From: Mycolicibacter heraklionensis
GTDB lineage: Bacteria; Actinomycetota; Actinomycetes; Mycobacteriales; Mycobacteriaceae
Direction of reading: 5' to 3'
DNA length: 64,000 nt
Assembly: GCF_001021505.1 (NCBI RefSeq)
Contig: NZ_LDPO01000018.1
Location: 1 to 64,000 of the forward strand
This document shows, piece by piece, positions 17,492-27,600 of the stretch. The notes below the pieces were generated by a model. It saw nothing but the letters and a program-made list of their open reading frames with translations. It had not been told where the DNA came from and made no database searches. Within the stretch, counting starts at the first letter, position 1. Every line of letters starts with the position of its first letter. The translations under genes were made by a program, and so were the position numbers.

Positions 17492-20400
17492 ATGGCTCGT
17501 AAGCGTCGCAGCGCAGCACTGCACGGAACTCGCGGCAACGCCGGGCGTCGGGCGGTCGGTGCCGCCGGTGCGGTGAGCACCTTTCTGGCACTGGGGATGG
17601 CGCCGCAGGCGCACGCCGACTTCGGCCTGGAAGACCTGTTCGACCCGAACGCCTGGGGGTCGTTGTTCGACGGCGGCACAGGGGATCTGGGCCTCAACTG
17701 GGACCAGTTGTTCGCCGGCGATGAACTGAGCACCGCCCTGAGTGCGGCCTACGCCGAACCGGGTTCGGCGGCGGCGATGCTGGGTGACCCGTTCGGCATC
17801 ACCGGGTTGCTGGGCCAGTACCTGTTCGAGCCGATGCACGCCGGGATGGTGGCGTGGATCAACGACCCGTTCGTCGGTAAGCCGGTGGATGACTTCATCA
17901 ACACCTGGTTCGGGTTCGGTTCGATCATCATCGGCAACGGCGCGGCGGGCACCGAGCTCAATCCCGATGGTGGCAACGCGGGTTGGCTGTTCGGCGACGG
18001 CGGTGCGGGCTACGACGGTTCGCTGACCGGGATTGCCGGTGGTGACGGCGGCGCGGCCGGGATGTTCGGCAACGGTGGTGCCGGCGGGGCCGGTGGCATC
18101 GGCTTCGAGGGTGGCGCCGGCGGCAACGGCGGCAGCTGGATCGGTGTCGGTGGCGCCGGTGGTGCTGGCGGCGACGGCGGCAACGGCGGTGACGGCGGCG
18201 CCGGGCTGGGCTGGATCTTCGGCATCGGCGGCAATGGCGGCGTCGGCGGCGACGGTCTGGTCGGGTTCGCCGGCGCGGTCGGTGTTGCCGGTGTTGATGG
18301 CGGCAACGGTGGCGCGGGCGGCAACGGCGGCACTGGCGGTAACGGTGGCGCCGGCGGGGCGTCCAAGGCGCTGTTGTACGGCTCCGGCGGTCAGGGCGGC
18401 GCGGCCGGAAACGGTGGCGCCGGTGGTGCCGGCGGCCAGGGCGTTGGCGGAGATGACGGCACCGACGGTGCGGCCGGCACGTTCGCCGATGGTGGCTCCG
18501 GCAATGGCGGTGATGGCACCGCGGGCTCCAACGGTGGCAACGGCGGTGCCGGTGGCAATGGCGGCGCGGCCGGGGTGGCCGGGGCCGCGGGCGTCACCCA
18601 TGCGCTGTTCGGCTCGGACGGCAGCACCGGTGCGTCCGGCCACGGCGGCGCCGGCGGCAATGGCGGTGACGGCGGTGACTCCGGTGTGGGCGGCAATGGT
18701 GGCGCGGGTGCAGCTGGGACGGCCGCCAACCCCGACGGTGGCGACGGTGGCAACGGCGGCGCCACCGGCACGGCGGGCATCGGGGGTGCGGGCGGTCAGG
18801 CCGGCGCCGGTGGTGTGGACGGCCAGGCGGGCAACGGCGGCGAGGCATCGACCGGTGCCGCATCCGGCGGCCGGGGCGGCGACGGCTACGACGCTGCTGC
18901 CGACCCGAACGCGGCGGCCGGAACCGCCGGCGGCAACGGCGGCAAGGGCGGCAACGCCGGTGACAACGGCAGCGCGGGCGTCGGCGGTAACGGCGGCAGT
19001 GGTGCCGCTGGAGCAGCCGGCATCAGCAGCACGACCGACGGCGTGGACGGCACCGCCGGCACCGACGGCGGCGCCGGCGGCAATGGTGGCCTCGGTGGCC
19101 TGAACGCCGACGGAATTACGCACGCCGCCACCGGTTTCGGCGGCGACGGTGGTGCCGGCGGTCAGGGTGGCCACGGCTACACCGGCTTGAGCGGCGCGAG
19201 TGCCGGCGCGGACGGCGAGAGCGGCACCAACGGTGGTGCCGGCGGCAACGGTGGCGCCGGGGGTTCCGGGTCGGTTGCGGGCCAGCAGGGCGCTGGCGGT
19301 GCCGGGGGTAACGGCGGCAGCGGTGGCGACGGCGCGGACGGTGATGCGGGCATCGACGGCACGTCGGCCAACCACGACGGCACGGCCGGCGGCAATGGCG
19401 GCAACGGCGGCAACGCGGGCACCGGTGGTGCGGGCGGCCAGGGTGCGGATGGCGTGGCGGCCAGCGGCAGCGACGGCGCCGCGGGCCTCGGCGGCAACGG
19501 CGGCAAGGGCGGCAACGGCCTGGCTGGCACCAGCAGCACGACGGCGGGTGTTGACGGCACCGCCGGTGGCAATGGTGGCAAGGGCGGCAACGGCGGTATC
19601 GGTGGTCTGCTGGCGGGCAGCACCACGGACCGGGCTGCCTCGGGCGCGGGCGGTGATGGTGGTGCCGGCGCCAAGGGCGGCAACGGATTTACCGGTGCTG
19701 ACGGCGCCACCCCGGGTGCTGACGGCGTCAGCGGCACCAATGGTGGTGCCGGTGGCAACGGTGGCGCTGGCGGTACCGGTGCGACCGTCGGCCAGCACGG
19801 TGCCGGTGGTGTCGGCGGTAACGGCGGTAGCGGCGGCAAGGGTGCGGCCGGCAGCGTGGGTGTCGATGGCACGGCGAGCAACCATGACGGCACGGCGGGC
19901 GGTAATGGTGGCAATGGCGGGAACGCGGGAACCGGTGGCGTAGGCGGCGAGGGCCCCAACGGCAGCCACGCAGCCACTGGCGCCAACGGCACCGCGGGTG
20001 TCGGCGGCAACGGCGGCAAGGGCGGTAGTGGTCTGGCCGGGACCAACAGCACGACGGCGGGTGTGGACGGCACCGCGGGTGGCAATGGTGGCAAGGGCGG
20101 TAACGGCGGTCAGGGTGGTCTGCTGGCGGGCAGCACCACGGACCGGGCTGCCTCGGGTGCCGGTGGTGACGGTGGTGCCGGCGCCAAGGGCGGCAACGGA
20201 TTTACCGGTGGCGACGGCGCTACCCCGGGTGCTGATGGTGTGAGCGGAACCAACGGCGGCCAGGGCGGTAACGGTGGCGCCGGGGGTACCGGTTCGACGG
20301 CAGGGCAGCACGGCGCCGGTGGTGTCGGTGGCAATGGCGGTAGTGGCGGCAAGGGTGCGGCCGGTACTGCGGGCATCGATGGCACTGTGGCCAACCATGA

Positions 20401-23400
20401 CGGCACGGCCGGTGGTAACGGTGGCAATGGCGGCAATGCCGGTGTCGGTGGTGCCGGTGGTCAGGGCGCGACCGGTGTTGCGGCCAGTGGCAGCAATGGC
20501 ACCGCGGGTGTGGGTGGCAACGGTGGTTCCGGCGGTAAGGGTCTCGACGGCACCACCAGCACGACGGCGGGGGTGAACGGCACCGCCGGTGGCAATGGTG
20601 GTTTGGGCGGTAACGGTGGCCAGGGTGGACTGCTGGCGGGCAGCACCACCCAGCATGCGACGTCCGGTACCGGTGGCGATGGTGGCGCTGGTGGTAAGGG
20701 CGGCAACGGATTTACCGGTGCTGACGGCGCCACGCCGGGTGCTGATGGTGTGAGCGGCACCAATGGTGGCGCCGGTGGTAACGGTGGCGCCGGTGGTACC
20801 GGTGCGACCGCCGGCCAGCACGGTGCCGGTGGCGTCGGCGGCAACGGCGGCAGCGGCGGCAAGGGTGCGGCCGGCAGCGTGGGTGTCGATGGCACGGCGA
20901 GCAACCATGACGGCACGGCCGGTGGCAACGGCGGCAATGGCGGTAATGCCGGCGTCGGGGGCGCCGGTGGTCAGGGCGCGACCGGTGCTGCGGCCAGTGG
21001 CTCCAACGGCACCGCGGGTGTGGGTGGCAACGGCGGGTCCGGCGGTAAGGGTCTCGACGGCACCACCAGCACGACGGCGGGTGTGGACGGCACCGCGGGC
21101 GGCAGCGGTGGTCTAGGCGGCAACGGTGGCCAGGGTGGTCTGCTGGCGGGCAGCACCACCCAGCACGCCGCCTCCGGTACCGGTGGCAACGGTGGTGCTG
21201 GTGGTAAGGGCGGCAACGGATTTACCGGCGCCGATGGCGCCACCCCGGGTGCTGATGGTGTCAGCGGCACCAATGGTGGTGCCGGTGGTAACGGTGGCGC
21301 CGGCGGTAGCGGTGCGACCGCCGGCCAGCACGGTGCCGGTGGTGTCGGTGGCAATGGCGGTAGTGGCGGCAAGGGTGCGGCCGGTACTGCGGGCGTCGAT
21401 GGCACCGTGGCCAACCATGACGGGACGGCCGGTGGTAACGGTGGCAATGGCGGGAATGCCGGTCTCGGGGGCGCCGGTGGCCAGGGCGCGACCGGTGCTG
21501 CGGCCAGCGGCAGCAATGGCACCGCGGGTGTCGGCGGTAATGGCGGCAAGGGCGGTAGTGGTCTGGCCGGGACCAACAGCACTCAGGCGGGGGTGGACGG
21601 CACTGCAGGTGGCAATGGTGGTCTGGGCGGCAACGGTGGCCAGGGCGGTCTGCTGGCGGGCAGCACCACCCAGCATGCGACTTCCGGTCTTGGCGGCGAC
21701 GGCGGCGCTGGCGGTAAGGGCGGCAACGGATTTACCGGCGCCGATGGCGCCACGCCGGGTGCTGATGGTGTCAGTGGAACCAATGGTGGTGCCGGTGGTA
21801 ACGGCGGCGCCGGTGGTACCGGTTCGACGGCCGGGCAGCACGGCGCCGGTGGTGTCGGTGGCAATGGCGGTAGCGGCGGCAAGGGTGCGGCCGGTACTGC
21901 GGGCATCGATGGCACGTCGGCTCAGCACGACGGCACGGCCGGCGGCCAGGGTGGCAACGGTGGCAACGCCGGGTCCGGGGGCGCCGGCGGCCAAGGAGCC
22001 AGCGGGCCCGCGGCCGGCGGCAGCAACGGCACTGCGGGCGTGGGTGGCAATGGCGGGTCCGGCGGTAAGGGTCTCGACGGCACCACCAGCACCCAGGCCG
22101 GTGTGGACGGCACCGCGGGCGGCAATGGTGGTCTAGGCGGCAACGGCGGCCAGGGCGGTCTGCTGGCGGGCAGCACCACCCAGCACGCCGCCTCCGGCAA
22201 CGGTGGCAACGGCGGTGCTGGCGGTAAGGGCGGAAACGGCTACACCGGTTTGAGTGGTGCCAATACCGGGGACAACGGCGAATCCGGCACCAACGGCGGC
22301 CAAGGCGGCAACGGCGGCGCCGGCGGTACCGGCGCCACGGGCGGCGCCGGCGGCAACGCGGGCAACGGCGGCGTCGGTGGCAACGGCGGCAATGGAATCG
22401 ACGGCGCCAACGCCACGTCCGCCGGTGCCGACGGCCAGAACGGCGGCACTGGCGGCAACGGCGGCCAGGGCGGCGCCGGTGGACAGGGCGGCAACTCCGG
22501 TACCTCGACCACCGGCACCGCGGCCGCCAACGGCAACGGCGGCAGTGGCGGACGCGGCGGTGACGCCGGCACGGCCGGCAACGGCGGCAGGGGTGCCGAT
22601 GGCGACGCCACCAACCCGGACGGCGGCCAGGGTGGCAATGGCGGCGAGGTCGGCACGGCGGGTAACGGCGGATCGGCCGGCACCCACGGCAGCGGTGGTG
22701 CCGGCGGCACGAACGGAGCCACCGGGGCTGGTGGCACCGCGATCACCGGCCCGGCCGGTAACGGCGGGCAGGGCGGCAACGGCTTCAGCTCCACCAGTTC
22801 GGCCCAGAACGGCGGCAACGGCGGCAATGGCGGTGAAGGTGGCGCCGGAGGCTCGCACGGCAACGGTGGCGATGGCGGCAAGGGTGGCGCGGGTGCCACC
22901 GGCGTCGGTGGCACCGGCGCGGCTGGCACCACGGGCACGGCAGCCAACCCCGACGGTGGCGCGGGTGGCTCCGGTCTGTCTGGTGGCAACGGCGGCAAGG
23001 GCGGCAACGGTGGTGCCAGCGGCACCTTGGCGGCCAACCACGCCGGAAACGGTGGCGCCGGTGGCGTCGGTGGTGACGGTGGCGCGGGTGGTACCGGTGG
23101 CGCCGGCTATGACGCCGGCTCCGACGCGAACGCAGCGGCCGGCACCAACGGCGGCAACGGCGGCAATGGTGGTGAGGCCGGATCTGGCGGAACCGGCGGG
23201 GCTGGCGGTAATGCCGGCGCCGTCCACGGTGCGGCCGGCGCGGGCACCAACGGCAACGGCGGCAACGGCGGAAACGCCGGGGTCGCGGGCCAGGGTGGCA
23301 ACGGCGGCAACGGTGCCAACGGCGACGCCCTCAACCCCAACGGAGGCAAGGGCGGTAACGGCGGTGACCCGGGCAACGTCGCGGGTACCGGCGGCGAGGG

Positions 23401-24346
23401 CGGCGCACACGGCACCGGCGGAACCGGGGGCGTCGACGGCACGAACGGCGCCGGCGGCACACCGGTCACCACTGCGTCCGGCAACGGCGGCAACGGTGGC
23501 AACGGCTACAACGCGGCCTCTGACCCAGGTGCCGTCCCGGGCACCAACGGTGGTGAGGGCGGTGCCGGTGGCAACGGTGGCTTGGCCGGCAACGGTGGCA
23601 ACGGTGGAACCGGTGGCAGCGCGGCTACCGGTGTCGGCGGCTCCGGTGCGGCAGGTACGGCCGGAGATGCCCTCAACCCCCACGGCGGCAGTGGACTTCA
23701 GGGCGACGCCGGCGGTGACGGCGGTAAGGGCGGCAAGGGCGGTAACGGCGGCCTGCTGAGCGTCAACACCGCGGGCAACGGCGGTAACGGCGGTGCGGGC
23801 GGTGACGGTGGTGCCGGCGGCACCGGCGGCGCCGGCTACAGCCCGACCGCTGCCGGCACCAACGGCGGCAACGGTGGCAACGGCGGCGAGGCCGGCTCGG
23901 GTGGCACCGGTGGAGCCGGCGGCAACGCCGGAACCGCGCAGAACGGCAGCGTGGTCGGCGCCAACGGCGACGGCGGCAAGGGCGGCAATGCCGGCAGCGC
24001 CGGCCAAGGCGGCGACGGCGGCCGGGGTGCCGACGGCAATGCCACCACCCGCAACGGTGGAGACGGCGGCAACGGTGGCGACGCCGGCAATGTCGCGGGC
24101 ACCGGCGGTCAGGGCGGCGCGGCCGGAACCACGATCGGTGGCGGCGGAACGGCCGGCGGATCCGGCGCCAGTGGCACCCCGGCGGCCGGCCCGTCCGGCA
24201 ACGGTGGCAACGGCGGTGACGGCTACAGCCAGCCTGGATCCGGCAACGGAGGCCAGGGCGGCGCCGGCGGCGACGGCGGCAACATGGGCAACGGTGGCGA
24301 CGGCGGGCGCGGCGGCGACGGCAGCGCCGGCGCGGCTGGCGGATAA
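17492..24346 (+). CDS. Exported PE-less PGRS repeat protein (gene 4, leader class B)
   Basis: ATG 17492 (MARKRRSAALHG..., 2,284 aa) is preceded by AGATAGAGG at a workable distance. The signal peptide spans residues 1-42: a long basic n-region with GRRAVGAAGAVS, core TFLALGMA, and AHA|D cleavage. The next 100 residues match gene 3 in layout (DFGLEDLFDPNAWGSLFD, LNWDQLFAGDEL, PMHAGMVAWINDPFVG, FGFGSIIIGNGAAGTELNP). The middle of the protein, about residues 562-1582, is a clean 170-residue tandem repeat. The final third returns to irregular PGRS with [FY]S[PS]T and YDAGSDANAAAG blocks. It starts 76 bp after gene 3. A 313-bp gap with a hairpin follows it, so it may be the last gene of a gene 1-4 unit. 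No cysteine and no enzymatic motif are visible. Function is unknown beyond likely export. Confidence 0.92.
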   Translation: MARKRRSAALHGTRGNAGRRAVGAAGAVSTFLALGMAPQAHADFGLEDLFDPNAWGSLFDGGTGDLGLNWDQLFAGDELSTALSAAYAEPGSAAAMLGDPFGITGLLGQYLFEPMHAGMVAWINDPFVGKPVDDFINTWFGFGSIIIGNGAAGTELNPDGGNAGWLFGDGGAGYDGSLTGIAGGDGGAAGMFGNGGAGGAGGIGFEGGAGGNGGSWIGVGGAGGAGGDGGNGGDGGAGLGWIFGIGGNGGVGGDGLVGFAGAVGVAGVDGGNGGAGGNGGTGGNGGAGGASKALLYGSGGQGGAAGNGGAGGAGGQGVGGDDGTDGAAGTFADGGSGNGGDGTAGSNGGNGGAGGNGGAAGVAGAAGVTHALFGSDGSTGASGHGGAGGNGGDGGDSGVGGNGGAGAAGTAANPDGGDGGNGGATGTAGIGGAGGQAGAGGVDGQAGNGGEASTGAASGGRGGDGYDAAADPNAAAGTAGGNGGKGGNAGDNGSAGVGGNGGSGAAGAAGISSTTDGVDGTAGTDGGAGGNGGLGGLNADGITHAATGFGGDGGAGGQGGHGYTGLSGASAGADGESGTNGGAGGNGGAGGSGSVAGQQGAGGAGGNGGSGGDGADGDAGIDGTSANHDGTAGGNGGNGGNAGTGGAGGQGADGVAASGSDGAAGLGGNGGKGGNGLAGTSSTTAGVDGTAGGNGGKGGNGGIGGLLAGSTTDRAASGAGGDGGAGAKGGNGFTGADGATPGADGVSGTNGGAGGNGGAGGTGATVGQHGAGGVGGNGGSGGKGAAGSVGVDGTASNHDGTAGGNGGNGGNAGTGGVGGEGPNGSHAATGANGTAGVGGNGGKGGSGLAGTNSTTAGVDGTAGGNGGKGGNGGQGGLLAGSTTDRAASGAGGDGGAGAKGGNGFTGGDGATPGADGVSGTNGGQGGNGGAGGTGSTAGQHGAGGVGGNGGSGGKGAAGTAGIDGTVANHDGTAGGNGGNGGNAGVGGAGGQGATGVAASGSNGTAGVGGNGGSGGKGLDGTTSTTAGVNGTAGGNGGLGGNGGQGGLLAGSTTQHATSGTGGDGGAGGKGGNGFTGADGATPGADGVSGTNGGAGGNGGAGGTGATAGQHGAGGVGGNGGSGGKGAAGSVGVDGTASNHDGTAGGNGGNGGNAGVGGAGGQGATGAAASGSNGTAGVGGNGGSGGKGLDGTTSTTAGVDGTAGGSGGLGGNGGQGGLLAGSTTQHAASGTGGNGGAGGKGGNGFTGADGATPGADGVSGTNGGAGGNGGAGGSGATAGQHGAGGVGGNGGSGGKGAAGTAGVDGTVANHDGTAGGNGGNGGNAGLGGAGGQGATGAAASGSNGTAGVGGNGGKGGSGLAGTNSTQAGVDGTAGGNGGLGGNGGQGGLLAGSTTQHATSGLGGDGGAGGKGGNGFTGADGATPGADGVSGTNGGAGGNGGAGGTGSTAGQHGAGGVGGNGGSGGKGAAGTAGIDGTSAQHDGTAGGQGGNGGNAGSGGAGGQGASGPAAGGSNGTAGVGGNGGSGGKGLDGTTSTQAGVDGTAGGNGGLGGNGGQGGLLAGSTTQHAASGNGGNGGAGGKGGNGYTGLSGANTGDNGESGTNGGQGGNGGAGGTGATGGAGGNAGNGGVGGNGGNGIDGANATSAGADGQNGGTGGNGGQGGAGGQGGNSGTSTTGTAAANGNGGSGGRGGDAGTAGNGGRGADGDATNPDGGQGGNGGEVGTAGNGGSAGTHGSGGAGGTNGATGAGGTAITGPAGNGGQGGNGFSSTSSAQNGGNGGNGGEGGAGGSHGNGGDGGKGGAGATGVGGTGAAGTTGTAANPDGGAGGSGLSGGNGGKGGNGGASGTLAANHAGNGGAGGVGGDGGAGGTGGAGYDAGSDANAAAGTNGGNGGNGGEAGSGGTGGAGGNAGAVHGAAGAGTNGNGGNGGNAGVAGQGGNGGNGANGDALNPNGGKGGNGGDPGNVAGTGGEGGAHGTGGTGGVDGTNGAGGTPVTTASGNGGNGGNGYNAASDPGAVPGTNGGEGGAGGNGGLAGNGGNGGTGGSAATGVGGSGAAGTAGDALNPHGGSGLQGDAGGDGGKGGKGGNGGLLSVNTAGNGGNGGAGGDGGAGGTGGAGYSPTAAGTNGGNGGNGGEAGSGGTGGAGGNAGTAQNGSVVGANGDGGKGGNAGSAGQGGDGGRGADGNATTRNGGDGGNGGDAGNVAGTGGQGGAAGTTIGGGGTAGGSGASGTPAAGPSGNGGNGGDGYSQPGSGNGGQGGAGGDGGNMGNGGDGGRGGDGSAGAAGG
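19175..22237 (+). repeat. 510-bp tandem repeat, six units, inside gene 4
   Basis: The anchor GNGFTGADGATPGADGVSGT, or its variant YTGLSGA.., starts at 19175, 19685, 20198, 20708, 21218, 21728 and 22238. Spacings are 510, 513, 510, 510, 510 and 510 bp. Each 170-residue unit has the same order: TNGGAGGNGGAGG, AGQHGAGGVGG, AxNHDGTAGGNGG, AASGSNGTAGVGG, LxGTxSTxAGVDGTAGG, GGLLAGSTTxxAxSG. The inner copies are nearly identical, while the first and last units are more diverged. This is the pattern expected from unequal crossing-over at the centre of an array. Confidence 0.92.
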
Positions 24347-24659
24347 GGCGTCAGGTCGTCGAGTGAACGGATGTCCGCGATGAGAACGCTGCTCTGGCAC
24401 GCCAGGGCAGCTGGGCCGAGCACCTGTCAACACAGGAAGCGCTCAGTATCCCGAGCTGCACCCATTCGGGTGCGGGTGGTTCAGGTAATTGCCGCGATGA
24501 CATGGGTGGACAGCTCGACGCCCCGCGGATTCTCCGTGGCGGATCGGTCTCCGGTCTGACTGTTGCCGCGCAGCGCGCGCGGCGATAGCTGAGCAAAACA
24601 TTAAAACCATCCATCGGTCCATCGCAGGTGGGCCACCGTTTGAGAACTTGAGGCAGGAA
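24347..24659. other. Intergenic stretch before gene 5, no gene seen
   Basis: These 313 bp separate gene 4 from gene 5. I find a hairpin at its left end (listed separately) and a ribosome binding site, AGGCAGGA, directly before ATG 24660. No open frame here has PGRS or other recognisable character. A promoter for gene 5 should lie here. The best -35/-10 pair I can see (TTGCCG near 24563 with TAGCTG about 17 bases later) is weak, and no TTGACT-type element like those of genes 6 and 7 is present. Confidence 0.6.
24388..24411 (+). terminator. Possible terminator hairpin after gene 4
   Basis: GCTGCTCTGG and CCAGGGCAGC form a 10-bp stem with one G-U pair around a CACG loop, 42 bp after the gene 4 stop. 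There is no T-run behind it, so it could be a tail-less mycobacterial terminator or a chance GC-rich hairpin. Confidence 0.4.
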
Positions 24660-27600
24660 ATGACTGGAAAGCGTCAGAGCGCACGGCAGACCGGAGCCGG
24701 GCGACGGATGGCGGGATCGCATCGGCGAGTGCTGGGTGCGGGTTCGGCGGCAGCGGCATTCTTGGCGTTCGGCATGACGCCGTTGGTGTCGGCGCCTGCG
24801 GCACAGGCCGATGGTGAATTCGACTGGCTGCTAGAACTTTTCAACCCGGCTGCGTGGCCGGCTGCCGAGGTGGACACCACGGGTGGCCTCGACTGGGCGT
24901 CGTTGTTCGACTCGTCGGCGGGGCTGGCCAGTGGCGACCCGTTCGATCTGAGTGCATATATCGATGAGTTCGTCTACATGCCGTTGCATGCCGGCATGCT
25001 CGACTGGATTGAGAGCCCGTTGGGCATCCAGGTCGACACCTTCATCAATGACACGTTCGGATTCGGCTCGCTCATCATCGGCAATGGGGCCACCGGTGTT
25101 GCCGGTGTCGATGGCGGCAATGGTGGTGCGGGCGGTTGGCTGTTCGGTAATGGCGGTGACGGTGTCGACGGCGGTGACGGCGGCGCGGCCGGCCTGTTCG
25201 GCAACGGTGGTGCCGGCGGTGCGGGGCTGGCGGGCTTGGCTGGTGGCGACGGCGGCGCGGGCGGTTCGTGGATGGGCGTCGGCGGTAGCGGCGGGGCCGG
25301 TGGCGAAGGTGGTGGCGCTGGCGGCAACGGCGGCGATGGCACGGGCTGGCTGTTCGGTTCCGGCGGTGCCGGTGGTGCGGGCGGTATCGGCGCGGCCGGT
25401 GCGGCGGGTCTGGCTGGTGCCACCGGGGTGTGGGCTTCGGACGGAAACGGCGCGGTCGGCGGCAACGGCGTGGTCGGTGGTAACGGTGGCAACGGTGGTG
25501 CCGGCGGTAAGGCCTCGGGCTTCTTCGGCAATGGTGGCAACGGTGGTGTCGGTGGTGCCGGCGGCGTCGGCGGTAACGGTGGCCGCGGTGGTGACGGTGC
25601 TGCCGGTGAGTGGGACGAGGCCGCCAGCAACGGCAATGGTGGTGTCGGTGCCGGTGGTGGCGACGGCGCCAACGGTGGTCAGGGCGGCCAGGGCGGGCTC
25701 GGCGGCGCCGGCACCAGCCTGGGTTCGGCGGGCGTCAACGGCCTCGGCGGCCAGGGCGGTGCGGGCGGTAACGCCGGGATCGCCGGTGACGGTGGCGCCG
25801 GCTTGGAGGCGACCAGCGAGCACCCCGACGGCGGTAACGGCGGCGACGGCGGAAACCCCGGCGCGATCGGCCACGGTGGCGAAGGCGGCCTGACCGGCGG
25901 CTCCACCACCGAGCGCGCGGCCAGCGGTGCGGACGGCCAGGCCGCCACCAGCGGCGGTAACGGCGGTAACGGCGGTGCCGGGTTCGATGTGGCGGCCTAC
26001 AACGCCGCCCACGCAGGCGAATTGGGATTCAAGGCGCTCACCTTCGCCGGTGGTAACGGCGGTCTCGGCGGCAACGCCGGCGCGGTCGGGGACGGCGGCA
26101 CCGGCGGCAACGGTGGCAACGGCGGTGACGGCGGCAAGGGCGGCAACAGTGGCGTGCTGCTGGAGAACGGCCACGGCGGCAAGGGTGGTGCCGGTGGCAA
26201 CGGTGGCAACGGCGGTGCCGGTGGTGCCGGCGGCTGGGAAGCCGGCCAGGGCGGTGCCGGTGGTACCGGCGGCAAGGGCGGCGCCGGCGGCGTCGGCGGT
26301 GACGCCCTGAACCCGAACTCCGGAACCGGCGGCGACGGTGGTGTCGGCGGTCGGGGTGGTCTCGGTGGTGCCGGCGGTGCCGGATACACCGGCGCCGCGG
26401 GTGTGCAAGGCGTGAATGACGGTGCGGGTGAGAACGGCGGCAACGGCGGTGCCGGTGGAACCGGCGGCGAGGGTGGCGCCGGCGGTAACGCGGGCCACGG
26501 CGCCACCAGCAACGGCGGCAACGGCAACGGCGGTGCGGGCGGTAAGGGCGGTGACGCCGGCGCCGGGGGTAACGGCGGCCGGGGCGCCGACGGCGACGCC
26601 ACCCACCTCGACGGTGGCCAGGGCGGCAACGGCGGCAACGCCGGCGTCGAAGGTGCCGGTGGTGCCGGCGGCAGCGCCGGCACTGGAGGTAACGGCGGCA
26701 CGGCCGGCCTGCATGGAGCCAGCGGGAACCAGGTGACCGGCGGCGGCAACGGTGGTGACGGCGGCGACGGCTTCACCTCCACGGTGGCCGGGGCCTCCGG
26801 TGGCAACGGCGGTGCCGGTGGCAACGGCGGCAACCTCGGCAACGGTGGCAACGGCGGCGCCGGCGGCAACGGCGTGGCCGGGAACAATGGTGTCGGCACC
26901 GACGCAAGTGGTAACGGCAACTCCGGCACCAGTGGTGGCTCGGGTGGCGTCGGCGGCAAGGGCGGCAACGCCGGTACCGGGTCGGCGGCACTGACCGGCG
27001 GTCTCGGCGGCAATGGTGGTTCGGGCGCCAACGGTGGCGACGCCGCGGCGGGCGTGACCGGTGCAGCCGGATCGTTCGCCACCGGTGACGGCAATGGTGG
27101 TGCCGGTGGCAACGCCGGGACCGCCGGGGCCGGTGGTAACGGCGGCAACGGTGGCGCCGGTGGCACCAACGGCGACGGCAGCTCGGCGTCGACCGGCACC
27201 GGCGGCAACGCCGGCAACGGCGGCGCGGGCGCCAAGGGCGGTGACGGTGGCGCGGGTGCCAACGGAGACGCGTCGCACCTCAATGGCGGCAACGGTGGCC
27301 GCGGTGGTGACTCCAGCCAGGGCGGTGCCGCGGGCACGGCCGGTACCGGCGCGTCGACCGGCGCCGCCGGATCGCAGGGTGCGGGTGTGGGCGGCCCGGC
27401 CGGCAACGGCGGCAAGGGCGGTGACGGCTTCACCTCCAGTGCGGCCGGTGCGTCCGGTGGCAACGGTGGTGCCGGTGGTGATGGTGGCAACCTCGGCAAC
27501 GGTGGCGACGGCGGTGCCGGCGGCAACGGTGTGGCGGGCATCAACGGTGTCGGCACCGACGCCGGCGGCAACGGCAACTCTGGCACCAGTGGTGGCTCGG

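Noticed and set aside
19175..22237. CRISPR-like array of short repeats
   Set aside because: The recurring GGTGCCGGCGG-type words are codon-level PGRS repeats in one open frame. There are no unique spacers of constant length and no cas genes.
24648..24659. TTG 24648 as the start of gene 5
   Set aside because: The four extra codons include the ribosome binding site of ATG 24660, and the paralogous gene 2 starts at the equivalent of 24660.
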